From: Eikenella halliae
GTDB taxonomy: Bacteria; Pseudomonadota; Gammaproteobacteria; Burkholderiales; Neisseriaceae
Assembly: GCF_001648475.1 (NCBI RefSeq)
Contig: NZ_LXSQ01000030.1
Coordinates: 62,001 to 126,000 of the forward strand
Reading direction: 5' to 3'
DNA length: 64,000 bases
The notes beneath the pieces are model-generated. The model ran no database searches. It saw only the letters and a program-made list of their open reading frames with translations, and was not told the DNA's origin. The translations under genes and the position numbers were made by a program. This document shows, piece after piece, positions 35,957 through 44,855 of the stretch. Each line of letters starts with the position of its first letter. The stretch's first letter is position 1.

Positions 35957-36430
35957 TTAGTCCTCTTGCGCCCCGTGTTGCAGATAGTTCTGCAAGCCCA
36001 TGCTTTCCACCAGCTCGAGCTGGGTTTCCAACCAATCGGTGCGTTCTTCGTTTTCGTCTTTCTGTTTTTCCAACAGCTGGCGGGAAACGTAGTCCTGCTT
36101 TTCTTCGCACACGACAATGGCTTCCACCAGTGCTTGGTGTTTGTCTTGCTCTTTTTGCAGGTCGCAGCGGATGATTTCTTCGGTATTTTCGCCGATCAGC
36201 AGTTTGCCAAGCTCTTGCAGATTGGGCAGGCCTTCCAACAGGAGGATGCGCTCGATCAGGGCATCGGCTGCTTTCATCTCGGTGATGGATTGTTTGTAGA
36301 AATAACCGCCCAGCTCTTCCAAGCCCCAGTTTTTCAGGATGCGGGCATGCAGGAAATACTGGTTGATGGTAATGAGCAGGATGCCCAAATTTTTATTGAG
36401 CTGGCGGATAACTTCGCGATCGCCTTTCAT
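35957..36430 (-). CDS. bfrB: bacterioferritin, haem-binding type subunit
   Basis: A 157-residue four-helix ferritin. The haem ligand Met52 is present ([10 protein letters not shown]), but ferroxidase positions are altered: residue 18 is Leu instead of Glu and residue 54 is Ala instead of His. It would bind haem at the subunit interface and depend on its partner for iron oxidation. The partner gene lies 17 bases upstream with the reverse pattern, so mixed 24-mers are likely, as known for Neisseria BfrA/BfrB. The gene letter is a convenience, not proven by orthology. Confidence 0.9.
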   Translation of the reverse strand: MKGDREVIRQLNKNLGILLITINQYFLHARILKNWGLEELGGYFYKQSITEMKAADALIERILLLEGLPNLQELGKLLIGENTEEIIRCDLQKEQDKHQALVEAIVVCEEKQDYVSRQLLEKQKDENEERTDWLETQLELVESMGLQNYLQHGAQED

Positions 36431-36447
36431 GCGTTTTCCTTTCTGTA

Positions 36448-36912
36448 TTACAGCTGGCTTTGCAGATAATTCTGCTCGCCAACGAGGTCGATAAGGCGCA
36501 GCTGTTGTTCGAGCCAGTGGGCGTGATCTTCTTCAGTGTCTTTGAGCTGATTGATCAGCAAATCGCGGGTTACATAGTCTTGTTTTTCTTCGCACAGTTT
36601 GATGCCGCGTTTGAGGTTTTCGCGCACTTCGTATTCGGTATCCAAATCGAATTGCAGCATTTCGCGCACGTTGCGGCCGATGCGCACGGAAGCGGGCACC
36701 ATCTGCGGGGTGCCGCCGAGCATCAGGATGCGGCGGATGAAATCGGCGGCATGGCCGGTTTCGTCTTCCATTTCGTGGTCGATGCGTTCGAAGAGCTTGG
36801 TGTAGCCCCATTCGTCGTACATGCGGGAATGGATGAAATATTGGTCGCGGGCGGCGAGTTCGCCAGCCAAGAGTTGGTTCATGTAGTCGATAACTTCTTT
36901 ATTGCCTTGCAT
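36448..36912 (-). CDS. bfrA: bacterioferritin, ferroxidase-competent subunit
   Basis: A 154-residue four-helix ferritin starting at ATG 36912 behind AGGAGC. Ferroxidase ligands Glu18, Glu51 and His54 are present ([14 protein letters not shown]), whereas the haem ligand Met52 is Thr. It is the first gene of the pair and the one expected to oxidise iron. The promoter region just upstream has a TATAAT box and a palindrome. An earlier in-frame Met at 36957 has no ribosome site. Confidence 0.92.
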   Translation of the reverse strand: MQGNKEVIDYMNQLLAGELAARDQYFIHSRMYDEWGYTKLFERIDHEMEDETGHAADFIRRILMLGGTPQMVPASVRIGRNVREMLQFDLDTEYEVRENLKRGIKLCEEKQDYVTRDLLINQLKDTEEDHAHWLEQQLRLIDLVGEQNYLQSQL

Positions 36913-36991
36913 TGTTTCGCTCCTATTTGTGAAAGGGTTTTGATGATGTGTCATCACGGCAGCAACCGTGCCGCTGTTTCGATGGGGGCGA

Positions 36992-37021
36992 ATTATACTC
37001 AGATCATTGAGAAAATTCTCA
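36992..37021 (-). promoter_or_regulatory. probable bfr promoter with overlapping palindrome
   Basis: On the minus strand TATAAT (36997-36992) is preceded at about the -35 distance by the perfect palindrome TGAGAAAATTCTCA (37008-37021). The palindrome resembles an inverted Fur-type half-site pair without its central base. Iron- or redox-responsive control of bacterioferritin would fit. Confidence 0.45.
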
Positions 37022-37333
37022 TATCGGACATATTAATGCGAACAATTATCCTGAAAAGTAAGCTATTTTGCCTTAATCTACCAAATAAAAAATTATATAG
37101 ATTAAATGGTTATATAAAATAACTTATCCAAATGAACCTGCCAATGATTATCACTGGGCAAAATATTTACTTTTCTTTGCATTGGATGTGTATTTTTTTA
37201 GAATTTCAGTGAAAACATTGGCTTGTGCATGATAATTATTGCTGTTCATGGTTTGCCGAACGATAAACAGGCAACGCCGGATCAACACATTCCCGGCATA
37301 TCGCCACCCAATCAACTTGCGCACAACCTTCGA
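37022..37333. other. AT-rich gap upstream of bfr, no gene seen
   Basis: Part of a 518-base gap between the bacterioferritin genes and a small membrane protein gene. It is markedly AT-rich compared with its surroundings. It holds an ATGATTATCACT word (37144) resembling a Fur half-site. A 66-codon minus-strand frame exists but has no ribosome site or recognisable content. Confidence 0.5.
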
Positions 37334-37337
37334 AAAA

Positions 37338-37376
37338 GCGAGCCAACGCAATACTGGTTGTGTTTACCCTGCTATA
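37338..37376. repeat. remnant of a Correia-type element
   Basis: GCGAGCCAACGCAATACTGG followed by a TGTTTA...CTGCTATA end aligns with the right third of the intact copies (for example at 27483-27520). The rest is lost or unrecognisable. Confidence 0.6.
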
Positions 37377-37412
37377 AAAGGCTACCTGAAAACTTCAGGT
37401 AGCCTTTTCCCA
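37377..37412. terminator. short DUS-pair hairpin before membrane protein gene end
   Basis: AAAAGGCTACCTGAAAA and CTTCAGGTAGCCTTTT with almost no loop, 19 bases beyond the stop of the minus-strand membrane protein gene. Confidence 0.8.
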
Positions 37413-37430
37413 TTCCAATTCTGGCTATGT

Positions 37431-37850
37431 TTACACCGGTGTTTTCTTCCGATAATAGCGCCGATACACCATCCAGCCATACCCCGCCAGCACCGGCAGC
37501 GCGGCGAAGATCAGCTTAAACGTCCAGCCCGCATACCAAGGCAGGGCTGAAACAGCAGCTGCGGCATCCTGCTGCAACAAACCCACCGGCAGCGATTGCT
37601 CGCCGCGAGCATCGAAATACGGCCACCAGCAAGCGGCCAGCAGGCCGAGCAGGCAGGGCCACAGCCAGGCTGCGCGGTTGCGTTGCCACAGCAAAAACGC
37701 CGGTAGCAGCACAATCAACGTGAGCGCCGCCACCAGCAGCGCGGTTTGCCCCTGCGCGCCGAAATAGGATGCTGCTGCATAAGTCAGCACCACAAACAGC
37801 GCGCCCAGCACCGCCATAATCACTTCTTCCGGCCTTTTTAATATCGACAT
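37431..37850 (-). CDS. four-span membrane protein, unknown function
   Basis: A 139-residue protein with about four hydrophobic segments (VIMAVLGALFVVLTYAAASYF, LLVAALTLIVLLPAFLLW, LWPCLLGLLAACWWPYF, FKLIFAALPVLAGYGWM) and a basic tail (YRRYYRKKTPV). It starts at ATG 37850. No family is recognised and no operon partner is near. Confidence 0.75.
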   Translation of the reverse strand: MSILKRPEEVIMAVLGALFVVLTYAAASYFGAQGQTALLVAALTLIVLLPAFLLWQRNRAAWLWPCLLGLLAACWWPYFDARGEQSLPVGLLQQDAAAAVSALPWYAGWTFKLIFAALPVLAGYGWMVYRRYYRKKTPV

Positions 37851-38054
37851 AGTGTGTTCTCCGTAACAAAATCAATTTAGGCAAAATATACTGCAAAGCG
37901 GGTGCAGCCGCCAGTTTCTTGCGGTATCAATACCGTTTTTTCAATCATCGCACGGCATTTTCGCTTTATTCAAGCTTGGCATTCAGAGCCGTATCGGCTT
38001 AATCAAAGGCTACCTGAAAATTGATGCCGAACCTCTTTCAGGCAGCCCGTCGCC

Positions 38055-38837
38055 CTATTCTTCCCCTTCTTTGGCCGCCAGATGCCAGCGCACGCCTGCG
38101 TCGTCCAGTTTTTTGCACAGGCCGGCGCTGGGCGGCTCGTCGGTAAACAGGGCATGAAATTCGGTTACGTCGCCTATGCGCACCAGGGCGTTGCGGCCGA
38201 ATTTGCTGTGGTCCACGGCCAGGTAGCAGTGGCGGGCGTTGGCCATCATGGCCTGCATCACGCTCACTTCTTTGTAGTCGAAATCGAGCAGCGAGCCGTC
38301 GGCTTCGATGCCGGAAGCGCCGAGGATGGCGTAATCCACTTTGAATTGGTTGATGAAATCGATGGTGGCCACGCCGGTGATGCCGCCGTCCACCGGCCGC
38401 ACCATGCCGGAGGTGATGATGACGGTGTAGTCCGGCCGGCCGGACACGATGGAGGCAACGTGGATATTGTTGGTGATGATGCAGAGGTTTTTATGGTTTT
38501 TCACCAGCGCGAGCGACACGGCTTCGATGGTGGTACCGATGCTCATAAACAGGGAAACGTTGTCGGGGATGTGCTCGGCAATCAAGTCGGCAATGTGGGC
38601 TTTTTCGCTTTGCAGCTTGTTTTTGCGCGTGTCGTAGTCTTCGTTTTGCACGCTGCTGCCGGGCGCGGCACCACCGTGGTAGCGGCGCAGGATATTGTGT
38701 TCGCACAAAACGTTGATGTCGCGGCGGATGGTTTGCGGGGTCACGTTTAGGCTGCGTGCCAGCTCTTCCACCGACATAAAGCCGTGGTCGTGCACAAGCC
38801 GGGCGATTTTCTGCCGGCGGGGGGTGCGGTACGGCAT
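38055..38837 (-). CDS. DeoR/GlpR-family transcription regulator
   Basis: A 260-residue repressor-type protein. The N-terminal winged helix-turn-helix reads MSVEELARSLNVTPQTIRRD then HNILRRYHGGA, the DeoR signature. The C-terminal sugar-phosphate sensing domain has MSIGTTIEAV, NNIHVASIV and YAILGASGIEADGSLLDFD. It is closest to GlpR-like members, so a glycerol or sugar-phosphate signal is likely, perhaps including gldA at 26-27 kb; that link is a guess. Confidence 0.9.
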   Translation of the reverse strand: MPYRTPRRQKIARLVHDHGFMSVEELARSLNVTPQTIRRDINVLCEHNILRRYHGGAAPGSSVQNEDYDTRKNKLQSEKAHIADLIAEHIPDNVSLFMSIGTTIEAVSLALVKNHKNLCIITNNIHVASIVSGRPDYTVIITSGMVRPVDGGITGVATIDFINQFKVDYAILGASGIEADGSLLDFDYKEVSVMQAMMANARHCYLAVDHSKFGRNALVRIGDVTEFHALFTDEPPSAGLCKKLDDAGVRWHLAAKEGEE

Positions 38838-38917
38838 GGTTGTTCTATCTTTGTTGTTGATTGGTTGTGGGAATGGTTTGGCTAAGGTTTTCAGGTAGCC
38901 TCATTGATCAGCCTGCC

Positions 38918-39712
38918 TCAAGCTGCAAAGGTATGCTCCGGCGCGGGATAGGTTTTCTCCTTCACTTCGCGCACATAAGCCGCTACCGCCGCCTGAATGC
39001 TATCTTGCCCCTGCATAAAGTTTTTCACAAACTTCGCCGTTTGGCCGGGGAACACGCCGAGCATATCGTGCATCACCAGCACCTGCCCGTCGCAGTCCAC
39101 GCCCGCGCCGATGCCGATGGTGGGGCAGGCCAGCGTTTCGGTAATCTGTTTGCCCAGAGCGGCAGGCACGCATTCCATCAGCACTACTGCCGCGCCGGCC
39201 TTCTCGTGCGCCAGCGCATCATTCAGCAATGCCTGCGCCGCCACATCGCCCTTGCCCTGCACCTTATAGCCGCCGAACACATGCACCGACTGCGGCGTGA
39301 GCCCGATGTGCGCGCACACCGGAATGCCGCGCAACTGCAGAAACTCGGTGGTTTCCGCCATCCAGGCGCCGCCTTCCAGCTTCACCATATGCGCCCCTGC
39401 CGCCATCAGTTCGGCTGCAGCGGCAAAGGCCTGCTCCTTGCTCTGCTGGTAGGCGCCGAACGGCAAATCGCTCACGATCAGCGCATTGCTGCTGCCGCGC
39501 GCCACCGCCGCCGTGTGGTAGCACATATCGGCCAGGCTCACCGGCAGGGTGGATTTCTGCCCCTGCACCGTCATGCCCAGCGAATCGCCCACCAGAAGCA
39601 TATCCACCCCCGCCGCATCCATCAGCGCGGCAAAGCTGGCTTCGTAGCAGGTGAGCATGGCGATTTTCTCGCCCTCGCGCTTCATTTTGCGCAAAGTGTT
39701 CACAGTAATCAC
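38918..39712 (-). CDS. panB: ketopantoate hydroxymethyltransferase PanB
   Basis: Transfers a hydroxymethyl group from methylene-tetrahydrofolate to 2-oxoisovalerate, the first committed step to pantothenate. The 264-residue protein has [32 protein letters not shown] and [20 protein letters not shown]. The start is GTG at 39712 behind AAGGAAA. panC is 27 kb away and panD is not in the window. Confidence 0.96.
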   Translation of the reverse strand: MITVNTLRKMKREGEKIAMLTCYEASFAALMDAAGVDMLLVGDSLGMTVQGQKSTLPVSLADMCYHTAAVARGSSNALIVSDLPFGAYQQSKEQAFAAAAELMAAGAHMVKLEGGAWMAETTEFLQLRGIPVCAHIGLTPQSVHVFGGYKVQGKGDVAAQALLNDALAHEKAGAAVVLMECVPAALGKQITETLACPTIGIGAGVDCDGQVLVMHDMLGVFPGQTAKFVKNFMQGQDSIQAAVAAYVREVKEKTYPAPEHTFAA

Positions 39713-39751
39713 GGCATTTCCTTATTCACGATCAGATGGCGCGCAAGGCTA

Positions 39752-39802
39752 CCTGAAAACCCGAGCGCAGGCAAACCCGAAGTGTTTTCAGGTAGCCTGC
39801 AA
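39752..39802. repeat. uptake-word pair upstream of panB and SIMPL gene
   Basis: AAGGCTACCTGAAAAC and GTTTTCAGGTAGCCT inverted around about 23 bases, between two divergent genes, so not an obvious terminator. Confidence 0.6.
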
Positions 39803-39854
39803 TTAAGCTCCCCCATATAATCGCGCTTATACCCCAAGCAACTGGAAAACGCTT

Positions 39855-40538
39855 ATGAAAACAACTGCCCTCCTCCTGCCCGCGCTGCTGGCCGGCCTCA
39901 GCCTGGCTCCCGCGATAGCCGAACCGCTCAACTACAACCTGCTCAAATTCAGCGAAACCGCCAGCCGCACCGTGCCCAACAACTGGATGACCGTGCGCCT
40001 GAAAGTTTCCAACACCCACGACAATCCCGCCCAGGCCGCCGCCGAAACCACGCGCCGCTTAAACATCCTGCAAAGCCGCGCCCGCCGCCTCTCCGGCGCA
40101 GAAGTGGAGCTGGAAAGCCGCCACGCCTACCAAAGCTACCGCAACGGCTCACGCCCTTGGGAAGACATCGCCGTCTTGCGCGTTTCCGGCAGCGATTTCC
40201 AAGCCATCGGCAAGCTGATTGCCGAAAGCAGCGGCGAAGCCACCATCAACGACATCGGCTTCTCGCTCAAGCCGGAAAGCCGCCGCCAAATTGAAGAAAG
40301 CCTCGCCATCGAAGCCCTGCAAAACTTCCGCAAACGCGCCGACACCCTCAGCCGCAGCATGGGCGGCAGTGGCTACCGCGTGGTGGAAGTATCGTTGCAG
40401 CAAAACGAACAAACCTTGGCCGTTCCCGCAATGGCACGCGCCGCCGCCTATGAAAAAGCAGGCAGCCCTGAGCCCGTGTTCGACAGCCCGGGCAGCAGCA
40501 CCGTGCAGCAAACCGCCAACGGCACAATCCAGTATTGA
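39855..40538 (+). CDS. SIMPL-domain (DUF541) periplasmic protein
   Basis: A 227-residue secreted protein. The signal peptide ends near LAPAIAEPLN. It has the SIMPL pattern: an early VSNTHDNPAQAAAETTRRLN segment, LRVSGSDFQAIGKLIAESS and the duplicated helix AIEALQNFRKRADTLSRSMG. The family is of poorly known function, with links to oxidative stress and envelope. Read alone; a 15-base hairpin terminates it. Confidence 0.8.
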   Translation: MKTTALLLPALLAGLSLAPAIAEPLNYNLLKFSETASRTVPNNWMTVRLKVSNTHDNPAQAAAETTRRLNILQSRARRLSGAEVELESRHAYQSYRNGSRPWEDIAVLRVSGSDFQAIGKLIAESSGEATINDIGFSLKPESRRQIEESLAIEALQNFRKRADTLSRSMGGSGYRVVEVSLQQNEQTLAVPAMARAAAYEKAGSPEPVFDSPGSSTVQQTANGTIQY

Positions 40539-40589
40539 ATACAGAAAACCCTGCCCAGCCTTTTCCTAAAGCAATCAGGCTACCTGAAA

Positions 40590-40625
40590 AGCAAACCGCA
40601 CCGTATTGCCACGGTGCGGTTTGCT
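40590..40625. terminator. bidirectional terminator, SIMPL gene / phosphohexomutase
   Basis: AGCAAACCGCACCGT and ACGGTGCGGTTTGCT form perfect 15-base arms with an ATTGCC loop. It lies between convergent genes; the minus strand follows with TTTT inside an uptake word. Confidence 0.85.
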
Positions 40626-40640
40626 CTATCCGGCTCGGTT

Positions 40641-42020
40641 TCACAACGGCCACTGCAAGCCGCCGTGTTGCTCAACCAGGATTTTGAACTGCGCCTGAAT
40701 CCGCGCCAGCGCGGCCTGGTTGTCGCCCTCGAAGCGCAACACCAGCACCGGCGTGGTATTGGAAGCGCGCAGCAGGCCGAAGCCGTCGGCGAATTCGGCG
40801 CGCAGGCCGTCGATGGTAATCAGCTCTTGCAGGCCGTCGAACCGAGCGGCCTGAGCCAAATCGGCAATCAATACGTGGCCATCAGCGCCTTCGGGCAGGG
40901 CGATATTCAATTCGGGGGTAGACACGCCTTCCGGCAAGGCTTCCAGCACGGCGCTGGGGTTGGGGCTGGCTGAAAGGATTTCCAGCAGGCGCGCACCGGC
41001 GTAGAGGCCGTCGTCGAAGCCGAACCAGCGTTCTTTGAAAAACACATGCCCGCTCATTTCGCCCGCCAAAAGCGCGCCGTGCTGCTTGATGGCGGCTTTG
41101 ATGAAGCTGTGGCCGGTTTTGCTCATCACCGGCTCGCCGCCGTGCCGCTTAATCCACGGCGCCAGCAGGCGGGTGGATTTCACGTCGTAAATCACTTTCG
41201 CGCCCGGGTTGCGCCTGAGCACGTCTTGCGCAAACAGCATCAGCTGGCGGTCGGGATAAATGATGCTGCCGCTGCGGATAACCACGCCGAGGCGGTCGCC
41301 GTCGCCGTCGAAAGCCAGGCCGACTTCGGCCGCGCCAGCCTGCACGGCACGGATAAGGTCTTGCAGATTGGCGGGCTTGGCGGGGTCGGGATGGTGGTTG
41401 GGGAAATGGCCGTCCACTTCGCAAAACAGCTCCTCCACTTCGCAGGCCAGCGCACGATACAGCCGCCCGGCAAACGCTCCGGCCACGCCGTTGCCGGCAT
41501 CGACGGCAATTTTCAGCGGCCGTTGCAGGCGGATATGGCCGGCGATGTGTTGAACATATTCGTCTGCCACATCCAAACCGCGCACGCTGCCTTGCGGGCT
41601 ACCTGAAACAAAATCCTGCGCTTGAATGATGCCGCGCAACTCTTGGATGCTGTCCCCGGCCAGGGTATTGCCGCCGAGCATCATTTTGAAGCCGTTGTAA
41701 TCGGGCGGGTTGTGGCTGCCGGTAATCATCACGCCGCTGCCGGAACAATGCCGCACGGCGGCGAAATACAGCATGGGCGTGGCCACCATGCCTACATCGA
41801 CCACCTCCAGCCCGCCTGCGGTGAGCCCGCGCATCAGCGCCGCTTGCAATGCCGGGCCGCTGAGCCGGCCGTCGCGCCCCACGGCAATCTGCCGCAGGCC
41901 TTGCCGGGCGGCACACGTGGCGATGGCGCGGCCGATTTGCTCGGCAGCCTCTTCGGTGAGGGTTTGGCCGACGATACCGCGGATATCGTAGGCTTTGAAA
42001 ATGCTGGAGGAAATGGGCAT
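40641..42020 (-). CDS. pgm: phosphomannomutase/phosphoglucomutase
   Basis: Moves phosphate between C6 and C1 of glucose or mannose, feeding nucleotide sugars for LPS or glycans (AlgC/PGM type). The 459-residue protein has the phosphoserine loop MITGSHNPPDYNGFK, the metal loop FDGDGDRLGV, the sugar loop GEMSGHVFFKE and a C-terminal phosphate-binding RASNTTPVLVLRFEG. Single gene here with no neighbouring glycan genes. Confidence 0.94.
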   Translation of the reverse strand: MPISSSIFKAYDIRGIVGQTLTEEAAEQIGRAIATCAARQGLRQIAVGRDGRLSGPALQAALMRGLTAGGLEVVDVGMVATPMLYFAAVRHCSGSGVMITGSHNPPDYNGFKMMLGGNTLAGDSIQELRGIIQAQDFVSGSPQGSVRGLDVADEYVQHIAGHIRLQRPLKIAVDAGNGVAGAFAGRLYRALACEVEELFCEVDGHFPNHHPDPAKPANLQDLIRAVQAGAAEVGLAFDGDGDRLGVVIRSGSIIYPDRQLMLFAQDVLRRNPGAKVIYDVKSTRLLAPWIKRHGGEPVMSKTGHSFIKAAIKQHGALLAGEMSGHVFFKERWFGFDDGLYAGARLLEILSASPNPSAVLEALPEGVSTPELNIALPEGADGHVLIADLAQAARFDGLQELITIDGLRAEFADGFGLLRASNTTPVLVLRFEGDNQAALARIQAQFKILVEQHGGLQWPL

Positions 42021-42049
42021 GGGAGTTCCTTTGTTTTTTTGGGATAGAG

Positions 42050-42206
42050 GCTACCTGAAAACGAAGTTTCCGAAGGAAGCTGAGTTTCTGCGAAGCTAAA
42101 ACGGTGTTTTGCGAAGCCAAGGCTAAGTTTCTGCTTAACCAAAATCTGAGCCGGGCTTCAGGGCAGTCTTTGGTTTGCCGTAGCAGGCTACCTGAAAATC
42201 TGTTTC
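42050..42206. repeat. uptake words and a dispersed CTTCGCAGAAAC element
   Basis: Between the mutase and the next gene lie two uptake words and, at 42085-42104, GTTTCTGCGAAGCTAAAACG, the inverse of the junction in the tandem repeat at 5.7-6.0 kb. A shorter copy (TTTTGCGAAGCC) follows. No gene is seen in this 223-base gap. Confidence 0.75.
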
Positions 42207-42243
42207 GTGCCGGAATTAAACGATTGCGGCTTTGTTTTCTTTA

Positions 42244-42651
42244 TCAGTATAAATTTCGGTATTCCAAATCATAGGTTGAAATATTGTCAGCATCCCCTTC
42301 TGAATAAAATTTAATCAAATCAAACTTAATATTCTTCACGCCACCATGTCTTTCAACCGGAATGCCTTGTGATGAAACAATCAATTTATCACCAACCAAT
42401 CTTTTTGAAATCAATGCGTGCGTCTCAAGGGGAAGCTCGATGTACCCTTTCGTTTCCAGCTGGAATCTAAACAATATCCTGTCTTGATAGATTCTGATAT
42501 AGACATCTCCGCCGGAAACCACCGGCTTATATTGTTTAACAACCGAAATGCATTGCGTACCCACGCAATAGCGGGATACTTCTTTGGGATTTAGCTTGCA
42601 ATAGATGGCATACGTTATTGCGGCAAATACGATTAGGGTGGTTTTCCACAT
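42244..42651 (-). CDS. AT-rich orphan with one membrane segment
   Basis: A 135-residue protein of unknown family. A short hydrophobic N-terminus (LIVFAAITYAIYC) may be a signal or anchor; two cysteines follow (RYCVGTQCISV). The rest looks beta-rich and soluble. Its codons are clearly more AT-rich than those of the genes on both sides, which suggests recent acquisition. No ribosome site stands out. Confidence 0.65.
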   Translation of the reverse strand: MWKTTLIVFAAITYAIYCKLNPKEVSRYCVGTQCISVVKQYKPVVSGGDVYIRIYQDRILFRFQLETKGYIELPLETHALISKRLVGDKLIVSSQGIPVERHGGVKNIKFDLIKFYSEGDADNISTYDLEYRNLY

Positions 42652-42720
42652 TATCTTTTTATTCGCGGCGTGCTTGCCGGGGATGAATGCCCGGCCTGCG
42701 GATTTCGGGGTGTTCTGAAT

Positions 42721-42766
42721 TTCAGGTAGCCTTTAAGGCCAAGGCGGATAAAGGCTACCTGAAACC
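42721..42766. terminator. DUS-pair hairpin after the VWA gene
   Basis: TTTCAGGTAGCCTTTA and AAAGGCTACCTGAAA inverted around about 16 bases, just beyond the stop of the minus-strand VWA gene. Confidence 0.75.
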
Positions 42767-42780
42767 TTATTCCCGAAACC

Positions 42781-44535
42781 TTATTGCGGTTTGCTGCTGA
42801 GCTGTTGCGCTTTTTCAATCAGCTGCACAAACTGGCGGCGCAGGCCGTGGCGGTCGGGGGATTGGGCGCTGCGGGCCAGTTCGAGAGTTTGCGGCCAGCC
42901 GAAGTTGCTGCTGTATTTGCCGCCGCGCAAGAGTTCGCCGAAGGCGGCTGCGGCCACGGCTTGGCGGGTGGCGTTGCTGCCTTGGGCGAGCGGTTTGCTG
43001 CCCACGGCCACGGGGCGGCTGATGAGGATGCTGCTGCTTTGGCCGGGCAGTTTGTAGCGCAGCTTGATGAAGGCGTATTCGCTGTCGGCTGCTTGATCGT
43101 TGGCAGCGGGGGCGGCCTGGTAGCGGCTTTCGGGCAGCCAGCCGGTTTGCCCGGCGGGAATGATTTCATACAGCGCGGTAACGTTGTGACCGGCGCCGAT
43201 GTCGCCTGCGTCCACTTGGTCGTTGTTGAAATCTTCGCGGGCAAGCATGCGGTTTTCATAGCCGATCAGGCGGTATTCCTTCACGGCGGCGGGGTTGAAC
43301 TCTACTTGGATTTTCACGTCTTGCGCCACGGTGGCGAGCGTGGAGGAGAGCTGGCGGTGCAGCACTTTCTGCGCTTCTTCGGGGCTGTCGATGTAGCTGT
43401 AGTTGCCGTCGCCGGCATCGGCCAGCTGCTCCATCAGCCGTTCGTTGTAGTTGCCGCTGCCGAAGCCGAGCGTGGTGAGCGAAATGCCGCTTTTGCGTTT
43501 TTCGGCCACCATGCTGCGCAGGGTGTTGAAATCGGTGATGCCCACGTTGAAATCGCCGTCGGTGGCGAGCAGGATGCGGTTGATGCCGTTGCGGATATAG
43601 GCGCGCTGGGCGGCTTGGTAGGCCTGCTGGATGGCGTTTTCGCCTGCGGTGGAGCCGCCTGCCCTCAGGCTGTCGAGCGCGGCGAGGATTTTCTGCCGCT
43701 GGTTGCCCGGGGTGGGCGGTAGCACGACTTTATTGCCGTCGGCATAGGTAATGAGGGTGATGCGGTCTTGGGCGCGGGTTTGGTGCGCGAGGGTGCAGAG
43801 GGTGTATTTCACCATCGGCAGTTTGTCGCGGCTATACATGGAGCCGGACACGTCCACCAGGAACACGAGGTTGGCCGGCGGCAGCGCGGCCTGGCTCACC
43901 TCTTTGGCCTGGATGCCGATGCGGATCAGCTTGGCGCCGCTGCGGAAGGGGGAATCCACGGTTTCGGTGTGCACGGCGAAGGGTTTGCCGTCGGTAGGCT
44001 TGGCGTAGCCGTAGTCGAAATAGTTGATGATTTCTTCAATGCGCACGGCATCGGCGGGCGGCAGGCGGCCGCTTTGGGTGAGGAAGCGGCGGATATTGGC
44101 ATAGCTACCGGTGTCCACATCAATGCTGAAGGTGGAAACGGGCTGCTCGGCCACGGCGTGCACGGGGTTGGGCTCATAATGGCCGTAGCGCTCGGTGTTT
44201 TGGCGCGATGGGACGGCCGCGCCCTCATTCACCATCCTTCTCATCTCGAGGGCCGGGCCATATTCAGCTCCGGCATCTTTGGCGGCCTCTACCTGCGCTG
44301 CGGGCGCAGCTGAAGGCGCTGCTTCATATGAAGTCACAGAATGGTTCTTCACCGCTGCCTGCGGCATGGTGCGTAAGCTGAAGCGGGCACTGCGGGATTC
44401 ATAATAATCCGACCGTTCGTCCAAATAACGCGAACAGGCCTGATGAACGCGCTGGGTATTATCTGCCAGCGCGGGCAGGGCGGATACAGACAATAAAGCC
44501 AGCAAAACAGTGCGGGCAAATGGCGGTTTATGCAT
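42781..44535 (-). CDS. secreted von Willebrand factor A domain protein (YfbK-like)
   Basis: A 584-residue exported protein from ATG 44535 (AAGGAG site). The signal peptide is MHKPPFARTVLLALLSVSAL...ALA. An N-terminal region typical of YfbK proteins (TFSIDVDTGSYANIRRFL) leads to a VWA domain with the MIDAS motif DVSGSMYSRDK and ATDGDFNVGI, and then a DUF3520-type C-terminal part. It probably binds a protein partner with a metal ion in the periplasm or at the cell surface. The partner is unknown and no chaperone or MoxR ATPase lies nearby. Confidence 0.88.
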   Translation of the reverse strand: MHKPPFARTVLLALLSVSALPALADNTQRVHQACSRYLDERSDYYESRSARFSLRTMPQAAVKNHSVTSYEAAPSAAPAAQVEAAKDAGAEYGPALEMRRMVNEGAAVPSRQNTERYGHYEPNPVHAVAEQPVSTFSIDVDTGSYANIRRFLTQSGRLPPADAVRIEEIINYFDYGYAKPTDGKPFAVHTETVDSPFRSGAKLIRIGIQAKEVSQAALPPANLVFLVDVSGSMYSRDKLPMVKYTLCTLAHQTRAQDRITLITYADGNKVVLPPTPGNQRQKILAALDSLRAGGSTAGENAIQQAYQAAQRAYIRNGINRILLATDGDFNVGITDFNTLRSMVAEKRKSGISLTTLGFGSGNYNERLMEQLADAGDGNYSYIDSPEEAQKVLHRQLSSTLATVAQDVKIQVEFNPAAVKEYRLIGYENRMLAREDFNNDQVDAGDIGAGHNVTALYEIIPAGQTGWLPESRYQAAPAANDQAADSEYAFIKLRYKLPGQSSSILISRPVAVGSKPLAQGSNATRQAVAAAAFGELLRGGKYSSNFGWPQTLELARSAQSPDRHGLRRQFVQLIEKAQQLSSKPQ

Positions 44536-44733
44536 AGCGGGCTCCTTAGTAAGCAGACATGGGAAATAGCCGCCATTATATAGCCGCCCACGCCGCCTGC
44601 AAACCAAATGCCGCGCCCTGCCACCGCTCTATTTTCAGGTAGCCTCTAAGCCGTTTGAGTCCAGCATTCGGGCGTGGAATTTGGTATCATTCCCCTGCGG
44701 GCAAAAGGCTACCTGAAACCGGCCTGCCTAAAC

Positions 44734-44839
44734 TATAGTGAATTAAATTTAAACCAGTACAGCGTTGTCTCGCCTTGCCGTACTATCTGTACTGTCTGCG
44801 GCTCGTCGCCTTGTCCTGATTTAAATTTAATTCACTATA
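44734..44839. mobile_element. Correia-type element (CREE), copy 5
   Basis: 106 bp in the opposite orientation to copies 1-4, with TATAGTGAATTAAATTTAAA ends on both sides. The terminal repeat family differs from copies 1, 2 and 4 (ATTTAAACC rather than ACAAAAATC). It lies 16 bases upstream of the next gene, where it may carry its promoter. Confidence 0.93.
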
Positions 44840-44855
44840 AACAGAGGAGAAAATC

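Noticed and set aside
37151..37351. 66-codon minus-strand frame upstream of bfr
   Set aside because: Starts next to a Correia remnant, lacks a ribosome site and has no recognisable content.
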